Source: Bradyrhizobium zhanjiangense (GTDB lineage: Bacteria; Pseudomonadota; Alphaproteobacteria; Rhizobiales; Xanthobacteraceae). Taken from it: a stretch of 64,000 nt of DNA. Made by a program: the position numbers and the translations under genes. Position 1 is the stretch's first letter. Each line of letters begins with the position of its first letter. Under the pieces are notes generated by a model. It made no database searches and was not told the DNA's origin. It saw nothing but the letters and a program-made list of their open reading frames with translations. This document shows, piece by piece, positions 19,183-27,262 of the stretch. The DNA is taken from contig NZ_CP022221.1 of assembly GCF_004114935.1 (NCBI RefSeq), forward strand, positions 3,307,001 through 3,371,000. Reading direction: 5' to 3'.

Positions 19183-19344
19183 TCAGTTATCACCGCGCGC
19201 CAGCTTCGCGACAGCCCGACGAAGCTTGATCTCGATGCACCGAGCGCAGATCAGGTCGCCGTCACCGGCGGGTGGCGCAAGAACGGTCAGCTCCTCTGGC
19301 GCGAACTCTTCTTCGCAGTGATCGCAGTGAGGGATTTCGAGCAT
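19183..19344 (-). CDS. Small CxxC/CxxC zinc-binding protein
   Basis: ATG 19344 gives 53 residues. HCDHCEEEF near the N-terminus and LICARCIEIKLRR in the second half form two CxxC pairs, as in a treble-clef or ribbon zinc site, followed by a basic helix. The frame is clean with a normal TGA stop. The ribosome-binding site is weak. The function is unknown, perhaps a small DNA-binding or adaptor protein. Confidence 0.5.
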   Translation of the reverse strand: MLEIPHCDHCEEEFAPEELTVLAPPAGDGDLICARCIEIKLRRAVAKLARGDN

Positions 19345-19614
19345 CCGCGCATTCGGTAGCTCTTCAACTCGACCGACCGCAAGAAACCGAGCCCTTGGCC
19401 TAACCCATGTGCAACCTGCTCCGCGTGATCCGCAACGCGCAAGCCGGACCGAGATGACGCTGATGCGCTTGGGCTTGCATCAGTTCGTTCCCAACCGGAA
19501 CACGGCGAGCGTTGCACATTTACAACCCGCGTGGACATCTGAGATGTTAAGCTGCTCGGTCGAGACCGAACAATATTTCATTGTATACTTCAGCACGATG
19601 ATTGGGGGTGAAAG

Positions 19615-19815
19615 ATGTTTGATGTCTATCGCAACGATAAACGCGACTTGCTCGTCCTGGGCACAGGCTCAGCGGTACCCGTGCTTGGTTCTAGGCAAAA
19701 GTGGCGCAAGAGCAGAAAGAGGGTCTGCAAAGTCAGCGACGAGATCAGGTCAGCCGTTCAGAGACAAGGCTATTACTTCCGCACGTTGCGCGTTACCGAG
19801 AAGGGATTGAGCTAG
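19615..19815 (+). CDS. Small basic hypothetical protein
   Basis: ATG 19615 follows gggggtgaaag and gives 66 residues. It starts [20 protein letters not shown] and ends with a basic helix ([20 protein letters not shown]). It resembles short rhizobial proteins of unknown role. About 200 bases upstream (19407) a 16-codon frame begins MCNLLRVIRNAQA, which resembles an SRAP start and may be another remnant. Confidence 0.6.
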   Translation: MFDVYRNDKRDLLVLGTGSAVPVLGSRQKWRKSRKRVCKVSDEIRSAVQRQGYYFRTLRVTEKGLS

Positions 19816-19843
19816 GGCGAGTGCGTTGGCGGCTCGTGTTCTG

Positions 19844-19990
19844 ATTAGCAACCTCTAGAGCATCACCACCAAACAAGCCGCCATCCTCGCGCTCTTCCGC
19901 GTAGGTCAAGTCGGCAACCTGCCGATGTCCGGCGTCTTCCCGAACTACCGGGCGCCCGTGATCATAATGCCGAAGCCGGAGCTGAGATAG
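19844..19990 (+). pseudogene. SRAP (SOS-response-associated peptidase) N-terminal remnant
   Basis: The frame reads ISNL, a TAG, then SITTKQAAILALFRVGQVGN and LPMSGVFPNYRAPVII to a stop. SRAP/HMCES proteins begin MCNLYS with a catalytic Cys2 that traps abasic DNA sites. Here the start codon, Cys and Tyr codons read ATT, AGC and TAG. The missing C-terminal half of such a gene is found at 20604-20891, so the gene was split and decayed. Confidence 0.6.
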
Positions 19991-20011
19991 CGCTGAACTG
20001 TCACACACGCT

Positions 20012-20242
20012 TCATTCGTCTGGAGGGCGCCGTGGCCTTACCTTCGCCGCCGACTTCGAGGTTCGGCTTGTGACAGCTTCAAACACCGCAATACGGCGAT
20101 CGAGTTGCCATAGCTCGACATCGTTGACATCAACTAGCTGCTCAGCACGTTCTCGTGCTTCCTGCTCGTCGGCACATTGCAAATGGGCCACGCTTATAAC
20201 GTGGTGGTACTGGTCCAAAAGGTAAGCTCGGTAGTGCGCCAT
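20012..20242 (-). CDS. Small hypothetical protein, paralogue of 23864-24127
   Basis: ATG 20242 gives 76 residues: MAHYRAYLLDQYHHVISVAH, then an acidic helix (CADEQEARERAEQLVD), VELWQLDRRI and a basic tail. The RAYxxDQ, CADE..ARxRAxQLVD and VELWQ blocks recur in the protein at 23864-24127, so the two are paralogues in the same accessory region. The family is unnamed. It sits with the next gene in the gap that splits the SRAP pseudogene. Confidence 0.65.
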   Translation of the reverse strand: MAHYRAYLLDQYHHVISVAHLQCADEQEARERAEQLVDVNDVELWQLDRRIAVFEAVTSRTSKSAAKVRPRRPPDE

Positions 20243-20289
20243 GCCCACGGCTCCAAGGCCCGCGTTTATCGGATCGTCACCTCGACCCT

Positions 20290-20505
20290 TCAATAAGCGC
20301 CCTCCAGCACGTCCGCCGTTAGCAGCGAAGCGCCAAGGGTTGCTAAGTAGTGCAGCAATTCGCAATCGGGACGCGCGTTCATATTGCCGACAAACGAGGC
20401 GACCGCGTTCTTAAGATCACCTCGGTCGAGATGATCGAACGCCCGTTGCTTGCACCGCTCGACATACTTGTCGCGCGTCATCTCAATTAACAGGGAACGT
20501 TCCAT
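20290..20505 (-). CDS. Small hypothetical protein
   Basis: ATG 20505 follows a strong ggggaggcgaa site and gives 71 residues, starting [20 protein letters not shown]. It is soluble and helical, with a conserved-looking acidic/basic mix. It lies upstream of the 20012-20242 gene on the same strand, 47 bases apart, so the two may be an operon. The function is unknown. Confidence 0.6.
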   Translation of the reverse strand: MERSLLIEMTRDKYVERCKQRAFDHLDRGDLKNAVASFVGNMNARPDCELLHYLATLGASLLTADVLEGAY

Positions 20506-20603
20506 TTCGCCTCCCCACCGATGAGTTACTTCCAATAGTGGAGTTGGAACCGAGCGGATTTAGCCTGTCGGTTCGAAAAGCGACAAACAGACGCTCTTTG
20601 ATC

Positions 20604-20891
20604 GCAAGTGTGGGAATTAGGATACAGACGCACGTCGCGGGCGCTCGCAGCACGAAGTCCAAGCCGATCCCCGCTCCGCACCTCGTTTATGGTTTCCTGA
20701 CGACAAACGCCGAATGCCGTCGTCGAGCCGATCCATCCAACGCGATGCCGGTGATCCTGGCGACCGATGAGGACCGCGATGTCTGGATACGCGCGCCGTG
20801 GGGTGAGGCCAAGGCGCTGCAACGGCCGTTGCCGGATGATGTGCTCAAGATCGTGCGCGGGGCGGAGAAGGAAGATCGGGCGGTAGCCTAA
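20604..20891 (+). pseudogene. SRAP C-terminal remnant
   Basis: The frame reads [20 protein letters not shown] and, after a short out-of-frame patch (20703-20740), [40 protein letters not shown] and AEKED. This is the C-terminal third of an SRAP protein. The patch reads NAVVEPIHP in the neighbouring frame, so two compensating single-base changes are present. The N-terminal piece lies at 19844-19990. The central part is gone and two small minus-strand genes lie between. Confidence 0.75.
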
Positions 20892-21105
20892 AAAATACTC
20901 GGTCGCCGCGATCCCTCCGCTCGCGACAGGTCCTTTCGCATGGCTATCTGCGCACATTGATCGAGGCAGCGCCGCGACACTGCCACGATGGCAAGTTGGC
21001 ATTTGAAACAAAAAGTGAAAAAAAGAGCGGGGATATTCCCCAAAGCTGACTTGATTTCTCCATTCGCTAGCTTTCTCAGCGCATTTTATCGATGAGTAAG
21101 CAGCG

Positions 21106-21279
21106 ATGACTGATCAGCAATTAGCCCTGCAAGCGATTAGCGAAGCGCAACTCATATTGGAAGAATACCTTCGGCCCTGTCCTAAGGATAATGCGCATAT
21201 CCTTGAAAAGTTGTTGGAAGTTCTCGAACGCCCCGCCTTGCTCGTTGCTGTAAGTCGATTGCAGCAACACGGCAATTGA
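21106..21279 (+). CDS. Small helical hypothetical protein
   Basis: ATG 21106 gives 57 residues beginning MTDQQLALQAISEAQLILEE, two amphipathic helices separated by RPCPKDN. The clean frame, its helical composition and the close downstream gene (8 bases) support a real gene. The ribosome-binding site is weak. The function is unknown. Confidence 0.55.
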   Translation: MTDQQLALQAISEAQLILEEYLRPCPKDNAHILEKLLEVLERPALLVAVSRLQQHGN

Positions 21280-21287
21280 GCGCGCCC

Positions 21288-21683
21288 ATGAGCAAACCGC
21301 TTCAATCGTTTGCTTTAACCGTTTGCATTGCTGCGCTCTCGTCGCTCGAAATGACAAGCGTGCATGCTAAGCAACAATGCGCCGCTGCAATCCCGACAAA
21401 TCCGCAAGGTCAGTGGTGGTCCTATCGTCTCATCGACGGACGAAAATGCTGGTACGCGGGCAAGCCCATGCTTTCGAAATCACTGCTGGAGTGGCCTACA
21501 GAGGTCTCCTCCGAACCCGGTTCTCGCGGAGAAGCTAAAGGCATTGTCATAGCTAGCAAGCCCGGCAATCCATTAGATGCACGAGCGTTGGCATTGAAAG
21601 ACTTTGACACTTTTGAAGAGCGATGGCGTGTCAGGATCTCAAGTCCAAAGGGGGCCGCGCGACTGACCGATACTCATGACTAA
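21288..21683 (+). CDS. Exported hypothetical protein
   Basis: ATG 21288 gives 131 residues with a signal peptide (KPLQSFALTVCIAALSSLE, cleavage near VHAKQ). The mature part has two cysteines, QCAAAIP and RKCWYAG, flanking the aromatic block GQWWSYRLIDGRKCWYAG. This Trp/Tyr/Cys block is frequent in small periplasmic Bradyrhizobium proteins without known function. It probably shares a transcript with the 57-residue gene just upstream. Confidence 0.7.
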   Translation: MSKPLQSFALTVCIAALSSLEMTSVHAKQQCAAAIPTNPQGQWWSYRLIDGRKCWYAGKPMLSKSLLEWPTEVSSEPGSRGEAKGIVIASKPGNPLDARALALKDFDTFEERWRVRISSPKGAARLTDTHD

Positions 21684-21749
21684 GCGATCCTGCATCGCGC
21701 TCATCGTCGGCGAGGAATTTCGACCGTCTGTTCGCGGTCGTGCGCTTGG

Positions 21750-21965
21750 CTACGTCACGCAATCACGCGCCCCGAGTTCGCCGAAAACAACGTCTCTACG
21801 CAAATTGTGTGCAGCGGCCGTCAAGTGGAAGCCTACGATCAGACCTAGCCGCCTTAAGGTCAGGAGAGCAACGGGGTCACACAGCTCGATAGAAAGTCCG
21901 GCTCCCAAGATCGCAATGGTGCGTTGCTCCTCCGCGTTGAGATCAGCCCAGGAGATGCTTTCCAT
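21750..21965 (-). CDS. Small hypothetical protein
   Basis: ATG 21965 gives 71 residues: MESISWADLNAEEQRTIAIL, then a small-residue turn and LCDPVALLTLRRLGLIVGFH. The layout suggests a short winged-helix-like fold. The family is seen in rhizobial accessory DNA but is unnamed. The ribosome-binding site is poor. Confidence 0.55.
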   Translation of the reverse strand: MESISWADLNAEEQRTIAILGAGLSIELCDPVALLTLRRLGLIVGFHLTAAAHNLRRDVVFGELGARDCVT

Positions 21966-21992
21966 CACGCACCGTAAAATTATCCCGGTATC

Positions 21993-22126
21993 TCAAAACC
22001 CAAACGCGTGCCTGATTTGCCGGAGCATATCCGTGGCCGCGTCGTTGTACCGACCGTCGTTTAGATATCGACCATTTGCGCTGTGCTAATCAGCGCCACA
22101 ACTGCCACCGTGATGCCCCTAAACAT
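21993..22126 (-). pseudogene. Short membrane protein, frameshifted
   Basis: From ATG 22126 the frame reads MFRGITVAVVALISTAQ and stops. The adjacent frame continues RYLNDGRYNDAATDMLRQIR then HAFGF to a stop at 21993. Together they make a typical 45-residue protein with one membrane helix and a soluble tail, one base short of being in frame. Support rests on the pairing of two protein-like halves. Confidence 0.45.
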
Positions 22127-22376
22127 TGGGGCTCTCCTGAAGAGACCGCCAACCGGGTATCGAAATTAAACCGTTCTCAGAATGCATCGCCGCATATTGG
22201 CGACGACCTACACGGTAAATGGTGACACCGACTCGTAACCAGCTCCTTAATAGGGCCATGTCCGGATGCGCGCGCGGTGGGCTCGGGCTCAGGCGCGTAT
22301 TCGGCGAAGCTGCTGAAAGGGCACGAGGCAACGGTTCTCGGGCTTCAGGTCCAACCGCGCCAATTGCAGCATGGTC

Positions 22377-22721
22377 TTACTTCTTGAGAATGCCGACATC
22401 GGTGTTACCCAAGTTGTTTATGGCACGCTCAGCGGCGGGCGTATCCACCGCGTTGTCATGCGACGTTGGAGCCTGAGTAACCGAGGACGCATCCACGTCG
22501 CCGCCAGTCGCTGCACGGCTGAGCTCATTGCCCAGGTTAGGACCGGAGGAGCCCGCGGCGCCGCTTATGGTATGGCCGGTCGATAGGGCCCCGTCCCTAT
22601 AGCCGGTGGCCGCCGTTCCACTCGGCGCGGAGCCGCCACTGCTCGATCCACCCGTGCTCTGGGCCACGGCGAGCGAAGAGCCGCCAAGGAGTAAGATCAA
22701 GATAACGGCGATGCGGTTCAC
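22377..22721 (-). CDS. Exported Gly/Ser/Ala-rich protein
   Basis: GTG 22721 follows a gagga site and gives 114 residues. A signal peptide (IAVILILLLGGSSLAVAQ) precedes a low-complexity Gly/Ser/Thr region (STGGSSSGGSAPSGTAATGY) and ends in ERAINNLGNTDVGILKK. It is a likely periplasmic protein of unknown role. About 250 bases upstream of its 3' end there is no supported gene. Confidence 0.65.
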   Translation of the reverse strand: MNRIAVILILLLGGSSLAVAQSTGGSSSGGSAPSGTAATGYRDGALSTGHTISGAAGSSGPNLGNELSRAATGGDVDASSVTQAPTSHDNAVDTPAAERAINNLGNTDVGILKK

Positions 22722-23606
22722 AGAGCGGTCCTCGACATGAATAACCGCTCAATGAGTTGCACGTCAGATAGTTCCTCAGGGCCTATCGCTCTCCCGGCCA
22801 CCACGTTGACGGCGGGTCACTTGCCGAAACCTTGGTTCGTCGCAACGCAACCAAATGGCTTCGCTTATACGGATAGCCGCGCATGTCCGAACGGTCCTTG
22901 CAGCGCATGTGGCGCTTCAACCCGTGTATCGGCATCTGGCGTATGAGGCAATGAGCCTCACGTATTGAAGCCGATTTCGCCATGGTAGATTACCACTTTA
23001 TCCCGGTTGCTTTGAAGCCGTCCTGGTAGTGCTTTTTGTACTGTGGTGGACATTTATGCGAAGCTCTCGCGCAATCCTTTATCTGCAACGACTTGGCGAA
23101 CTCGCCTCTCAGCTCTCAGAATTGGAAGATCTTCGAAGTCTAGTCGAAGACGCAGAGCGCGTCGCCGGCGGTGCGCCTGCATTGCGCTCTAGACGCCATG
23201 CTTCGCGCCGCCTCCGAGGTCGTGATCTCGGCGCCCTGTCTGTCCGTCTCCGTCGCTACACGCCACCAAGCAGAAGTGCGGGAGGCAACCAAATCGATTG
23301 GATGTTGCTTGAGCCATTTCCCGACGGATGGTGGGCATCTCCATAAAGCTCTTCAACAGCTGCTAGTGAAATCAAGTCTTCTCGTCCGCTTATGCCCATC
23401 GCGGCCAACACGGCCCGCCGCCTAACGGTCAGCTATGACGGGTAGACCGGGTGCAGCCGAGGTCACACCAAATCGTTGAGGATGACCCGAAGCAAACTCC
23501 GGCAAATAGGGCCGCTCCGAGCCGCTTTCGAACACGCCCGAGGCTGGCTGGAGCTACACGAGCGCGGCACGCATGTGCACGACCAAGGAGCGCCTTAGTC
23601 AACCTA
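22722..23606. other. Gene-poor stretch in the accessory region
   Basis: I cannot support a gene here. The best candidates are a plus-strand frame from ATG 23056 with an acidic leucine-rich start (YLQRLGELASQLSELEDLRS) and a 38-codon frame at 23482-23598. Neither has a convincing ribosome-binding site. Decayed remnants are likely, as elsewhere in this zone. Confidence 0.35.
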
Positions 23607-23860
23607 TTACTTAGGCGGCGGCTTGTCGTAGAGCGGCTTGCCTTTATCGACGATGTGCACGGTCAGAAGTTTTATCGTCTTGTCGCCAACAACCTTGAAA
23701 GCGCCGTGGAAGCGATGCCCGTTGAAAAGGGTACTTGTTTGCCGTCGGGAAGCTCAATGGTGCCACCTTCCAAAACGTAAAATGACTCTTCTCCATGATG
23801 AATATGGAGCATCGAAGTGTCGCCGGGCTTGAACTCGGAGATGCTTGTAATGACCTCCAT
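23607..23860 (-). pseudogene. Cupin-domain protein, frameshifted
   Basis: From ATG 23860 the frame shows a cupin motif 1 (MLHIHHGEESFYVLEGG) and PDGKQVPF, then goes out of frame at an A-run (plus 23725-23728). The neighbouring frame continues HRFHGAFKVVGDKTIKLLTV then HIVDKGKPLYDKPPPK to a TAA at 23607. Total length is one base short. The His-x-His-His-xxx-Glu metal ligands are present, so an intact ancestor would be a small metal-binding cupin. Confidence 0.78.
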
Positions 23861-23863
23861 ATT

Positions 23864-24127
23864 TCAGGGCTGCGCCCGCGGTGGCGGGTCGAAGCGCTCG
23901 ATCTTGTGGTTGCCTTGCCATAGCTCGACGGCGTGACCGTCAACGAGCTGCCTGGCACGCTGGCGAGCGCTTTCCTCATCTGCGCAAATGAGATCGACCC
24001 GGCCCGTTACGTGGCCACTCTGATCGACAATGTAGGCTCTGAATTCTTGCACTTCGCGCGCGCTTTGCCGCTTTTTCCCTGCCACGATCTTAGAACGGGT
24101 AAAAATCGAAAGTCTAGTCCCTGGCAC
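23864..24127 (-). CDS. Small hypothetical protein, paralogue of 20012-20242
   Basis: The frame gives 87 residues from a GTG at 24127. Comparison with its paralogue suggests the true start may be the GTG at 24052. The shared blocks are FRAYIVDQSG, CADEESARQRARQLVD and VELWQGNHKI. The tail is Pro/Arg-rich. It lies 3 bases upstream of the broken cupin gene and on the same strand, so the two probably formed an operon. Confidence 0.6.
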   Translation of the reverse strand: MPGTRLSIFTRSKIVAGKKRQSAREVQEFRAYIVDQSGHVTGRVDLICADEESARQRARQLVDGHAVELWQGNHKIERFDPPPRAQP

Positions 24128-24187
24128 GCGCTCCCACGACTGCGGCTTACTTACACGAAGCTGAACGTCGTCCGCTCCTCACGCGAG

Positions 24188-24337
24188 TCAGTGCAGCCGA
24201 TCGGACTTCGTCTTTCGCTTTGCGAGCGCCTTCCTGATCTGCTCGCGCAGCCGGAGAATTTCCGCCCAGCGAGCCGCCATATCCGGATCGAACGACACCC
24301 GTGCCGCCTTGCGTTTTTGACGGTTGCGTTTCGCCAT
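24188..24337 (-). CDS. Short very basic protein
   Basis: ATG 24337 gives 49 residues: MAKRNRQKRKAARVSFDPDM, then a helical part AARWAEILRLREQIRKALAK and a basic end. The clean frame and its composition support a gene. The ribosome-binding site is weak. It might bind nucleic acid. The family is unnamed. Confidence 0.5.
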   Translation of the reverse strand: MAKRNRQKRKAARVSFDPDMAARWAEILRLREQIRKALAKRKTKSDRLH

Positions 24338-24443
24338 GTTTGCAGCTTAGCGACCAAAACCAGCGCTCGCGCGGACATTCCGGTATTAAGCTTGATAGGC
24401 GCGGTCCGAGTTAATTCTGGAACTAGCGCGTCAGTCTCTCAGG

Positions 24444-24631
24444 GTGAGCAAAGATGAGTCCGCTCGTCTCGGCACCTCTACGGGACTAACACGAGCCCGC
24501 TGGCCCGATGAGCTGCGCATCTCCGACATCGAGGACAAGTTCGCTGTACGGTCTGCCGCATCCGAGGCGCTGACGTACGCCCGGACTGGAAAGGCGCCGA
24601 ACAGATTTTTTCGAAGAACAAAGATCGTTAG
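24444..24631 (+). pseudogene. Zinc-ribbon small protein, frameshifted
   Basis: A GTG at 24444 starts a frame reading ARWPDELRISDIEDKF. After a one-base deletion near 24543 the other frame continues CTVCRIRGADVRPDWKGAEQ to a TAG at 24629. A CxxC motif followed by GADVRPDW is a recurrent small-protein motif in Bradyrhizobium accessory DNA. The total is one base short of a multiple of three. Confidence 0.6.
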
Positions 24632-24650
24632 GGCTGCTGCATCCGTGTGG

Positions 24651-25061
24651 CTACTTTTCCATCAAGAGGAACGCGGGCCATCTGCACAATTCAGCCGCGC
24701 GGCTCAGCGCCATGTGCCACCAAGCAACACGGTCCCTAAAATCACCGCGTGCATTGCTCGCCACGCGAGGATCGTCAACATACCCTTGCAGCCGCGTCTT
24801 GAGGGCGGACGCGAACGCAACGGCATCAGTGTAGCGCACGTCGCAGAACCCAACTTCGATCAAATTTAGGGCGACGTCGCCGTCGACGAGTTGCACGTCA
24901 TCGAGTTGCAGAATGAGTGCCGCCAGATCATCCAGGAGCGGTTCGGGAATGCGCTTTGCAGTCTGGGCAAGCCGCGCAAGTCGTGCCGCACCGGGTGCAT
25001 CATGAAGCCGCTTGGCGAAGTGGCCGAAAATCTTCTCGAACGCATTGGGCTCGTCACGCAC
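24651..25061 (-). CDS. Hypothetical protein, last gene of a four-gene operon
   Basis: The GTG at 25061 overlaps the stop of the upstream gene by eight bases and gives 136 residues. The protein is soluble and alpha-helical, starting RDEPNAFEKIFGHFAKRLHD, with LLDDLAALILQLDDVQLVDG in the middle and a Trp-rich end. I do not recognise it. Position and overlap tie it to the HEAAH peptidase-like protein upstream. Confidence 0.65.
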   Translation of the reverse strand: MRDEPNAFEKIFGHFAKRLHDAPGAARLARLAQTAKRIPEPLLDDLAALILQLDDVQLVDGDVALNLIEVGFCDVRYTDAVAFASALKTRLQGYVDDPRVASNARGDFRDRVAWWHMALSRAAELCRWPAFLLMEK

Positions 25062-25695
25062 GATACGGTTCCGCCTTGAAGCTGTCGGCGCTATCGAGGA
25101 CTTGCTGCCAGCGGCGGCGGCGCTCGCGGTCGTCTGCGAGCTGGCGCGTGGCAACGGCGCGGCTGATCGTCTCGTCGATCTGCGCGCCATCGAGCGTGCG
25201 ATGCGTCAGCAGCGCAGCGGTCAGGGCTTCGAGGACATGCGCCAGCCGTTCCAGAATTGCGCGTGCTTCCGACGCGCAAGCGGCAATGAAGGCTTCGGCT
25301 GCCTGCGGCGATGAGACGATCAGCCTTGCGAGCTGCCGTTCCTGTTGGCGATCATCGCTTGCCGCCCATGCTTCGCCAAAGTGCAGCTTCTCGGCCTCGG
25401 AGCCGGCGGTCAACTCAACGACGCGCGTGAAAACGTGTTGGTAGATTTCGGCAACCTCGTCACGCGCATCGCCATCGCCGGGCATCAGCTGATCGATCTG
25501 TTCAATCACCGTACTGGCCTCGCCGGCAAAGCGGCTCTCAAAATCAGGCCCCCAGCACAAACCGGAAAAACCTAAAGCGGCGTCTTCTTCGATCGTTGCT
25601 CCACCGTAGGTCGCTCCGAGAGCACGGCCGACAGTCAGATGCGCGGCTTCGTGCAGGGCGATACGGCGGTCACGAGCGGTGATTTCCTCAGGCAT
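25054..25695 (-). CDS. HEAAH-motif metallopeptidase-like protein
   Basis: ATG 25695 (ggag 12 bases upstream) gives 213 residues. RRIALHEAAHLTVGRALGA near residue 15 contains HExxH, the zinc-binding and catalytic motif of many metallopeptidases, and resembles the HEAGHA of FtsH-type M41 enzymes. A possible third ligand, an acidic residue in EAEKLHFGEAW about residue 105, fits an M41-like layout. The C-terminal half is helical and ends in a basic stretch. No membrane or AAA+ domain is present, so a free-standing peptidase domain is my reading. It is gene three of a minus-strand operon of unknown function. Confidence 0.65.
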   Translation of the reverse strand: MPEEITARDRRIALHEAAHLTVGRALGATYGGATIEEDAALGFSGLCWGPDFESRFAGEASTVIEQIDQLMPGDGDARDEVAEIYQHVFTRVVELTAGSEAEKLHFGEAWAASDDRQQERQLARLIVSSPQAAEAFIAACASEARAILERLAHVLEALTAALLTHRTLDGAQIDETISRAVATRQLADDRERRRRWQQVLDSADSFKAEPYRA

Positions 25696-25723
25696 CAACA
25701 AACTCCGATAGCGGGCTGGCAGG

Positions 25724-25927
25724 TTAGCTCAGCGTTCCCAAAATCAAGCGATGGCGCGCGAGCATGCGCGCACGAATGACCTCGATCTCGCTGGGCTGCG
25801 GCATTGCGCGAGCCATCAACTCAGCGATGGCCCTTGGAATGCGATCCTCATTCTCGGGGTCGATCACCCAGCCGTCGATGCGTGTGACAATTTGATGCGG
25901 CTGCCAGCCGGGAGGCGCTGCCTTCAT
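25724..25927 (-). CDS. Small hypothetical protein of the HEAAH operon
   Basis: The product has 67 residues, with an ATG that overlaps the upstream stop by four bases (ATGA). It starts MKAAPPGWQPHQIVTRIDGW and has an acidic middle (IDPENEDRIPRAIAELMARA). Tight coupling on both sides shows it is part of the operon. The function is unknown. Confidence 0.7.
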   Translation of the reverse strand: MKAAPPGWQPHQIVTRIDGWVIDPENEDRIPRAIAELMARAMPQPSEIEVIRARMLARHRLILGTLS

Positions 25928-26877
25928 GTGCGCGGCACCTCAATCTCAATCGTACGCGCCTCAGCGCTGCGGTCGATCACGGTGAAGTTGGCCTCCCGCA
26001 AAACGGTATCAGGCTCGATCTTCGGCGCGGTCGGAGGCTCCGCGACCGCGTCAAGATCGACGACATCAGGCGCCTTCGGATCGAAGTCACCGCCGCGCGC
26101 GCCACGGAGCTGAGCGCGGCGCGGATCGGTCAGGGGCGCCGCGATACCTTTGCCCAAAGCGCGCTGTGCCGTTGCGACCGGCATGGTCGCGTCTTCCCAC
26201 TGACCGGCGAACCGCCTGCGGCCATCCGGATCGCAGTAGCGCGCGCTGCGCAGCATGAAGGCCGTCATCGTGGGCGACGCGGGCTCAGGCAGCGGGACCG
26301 GAGCGGTCGCCACTTCGCGCGGGATCGGCTGCCGGCCCTGTCGGATCGCGTCAGGCATGGCCTTCAGCTCTGCCAACGTGAAGTTGGCGGCAATTTCGAT
26401 CTGGCTCCCGGTGTTCTGGAGGAAGCCGGCCATCTGACCGGACTCAAAATGGAAGTGGCTGACGTCTGACAGGGCGTCGGCAAGCGCCTTCGACTGTGCA
26501 AGATAGCCCGGCAGGGCCGCCTCGATGGCGACGACCTGCTTGTGCAGCTTGTCGGCCGCCGAGGCACGCTCGATGCGCTCACGTTCGGCCCCGAGCTGGC
26601 GTTCGGCCTCCGTCTTCTGGTGCGCCAGGATGACGAGCGCGTCATCTATGCCGGCCAACGCTGACGCCGCCGCGTCCACGTTGGCCTGCAACTTATCCAG
26701 GGCGCGTTGGTCGCCTAAGTCACCCGACAGAAGCGTCTGCTGGCGGCCAGTGATCGCCCGGTCCAAGGTGTCCTGCGCGGCGGCTCGCTTCGCGGCGAGC
26801 TGTTCGCCGCGCTTGGCGAGCGAGGTGACAATGGTTTCGTGTTGTTGCATCGGGGATTTTCGAAAAGGATTTTTCAT
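25924..26877 (-). CDS. Long coiled-coil protein, first gene of the HEAAH operon
   Basis: ATG 26877 gives 317 residues (an ATG at 26850 is an alternative). Residues about 15-180 form an Ala/Gln/Glu-rich coiled coil (LAKRGEQLAAKRAAAQDTLD, ILAHQKTEAERQLGAERERI). The C-terminal half is Pro-rich with a hydrophobic/acidic end (EPDTVLREANFTVIDR). It could be structural, for example a phage scaffold-like or complex-forming protein. The family is not recognised. Confidence 0.7.
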   Translation of the reverse strand: MKNPFRKSPMQQHETIVTSLAKRGEQLAAKRAAAQDTLDRAITGRQQTLLSGDLGDQRALDKLQANVDAAASALAGIDDALVILAHQKTEAERQLGAERERIERASAADKLHKQVVAIEAALPGYLAQSKALADALSDVSHFHFESGQMAGFLQNTGSQIEIAANFTLAELKAMPDAIRQGRQPIPREVATAPVPLPEPASPTMTAFMLRSARYCDPDGRRRFAGQWEDATMPVATAQRALGKGIAAPLTDPRRAQLRGARGGDFDPKAPDVVDLDAVAEPPTAPKIEPDTVLREANFTVIDRSAEARTIEIEVPRT

Positions 26878-27262
26878 GCGGCAAGCGTATGCCGATGCAA
26901 CCTGATTTGCGAAGGGCCTGGGCGTGGAGCGCTCCAAGTCCAGAGCTGTTTGTTGTGGCTCGCTCCACATTCCCGCATTGCAGGAGTGCCGACGAGGCAA
27001 CACGCCGCGTCAGCTATAGTCCCGAAACCGGCCATTTGAGGCGCATGGCGGAAGTGCGGCTGTGGGCCATCAGCCGACATGGTGGCCTGCCCGGGGATTC
27101 ATGATGCGTGCGAAGTCCGCGCCTCCCGGGCAGATGAACGGCAACTCTTCCAGCATGCCGGCAACGAGCGTGCGGGAGTAGCATCGTCCTTCCATGTTTC
27201 GGATGAGAAGAGTGGGACTCGCGTAGCTCGTCCTTCCATGAAAGATGTGACCGCATTGGGCG
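26878..27262. other. Intergenic stretch between the HEAAH operon and the DUF4038 gene
   Basis: No strong gene is seen. A 41-codon minus-strand frame (27070-27195) starts MEGRCYSRTLVAGMLEELPF and might be a tiny gene. The promoter of the minus-strand operon must lie here, just upstream of 26877. Confidence 0.35.
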
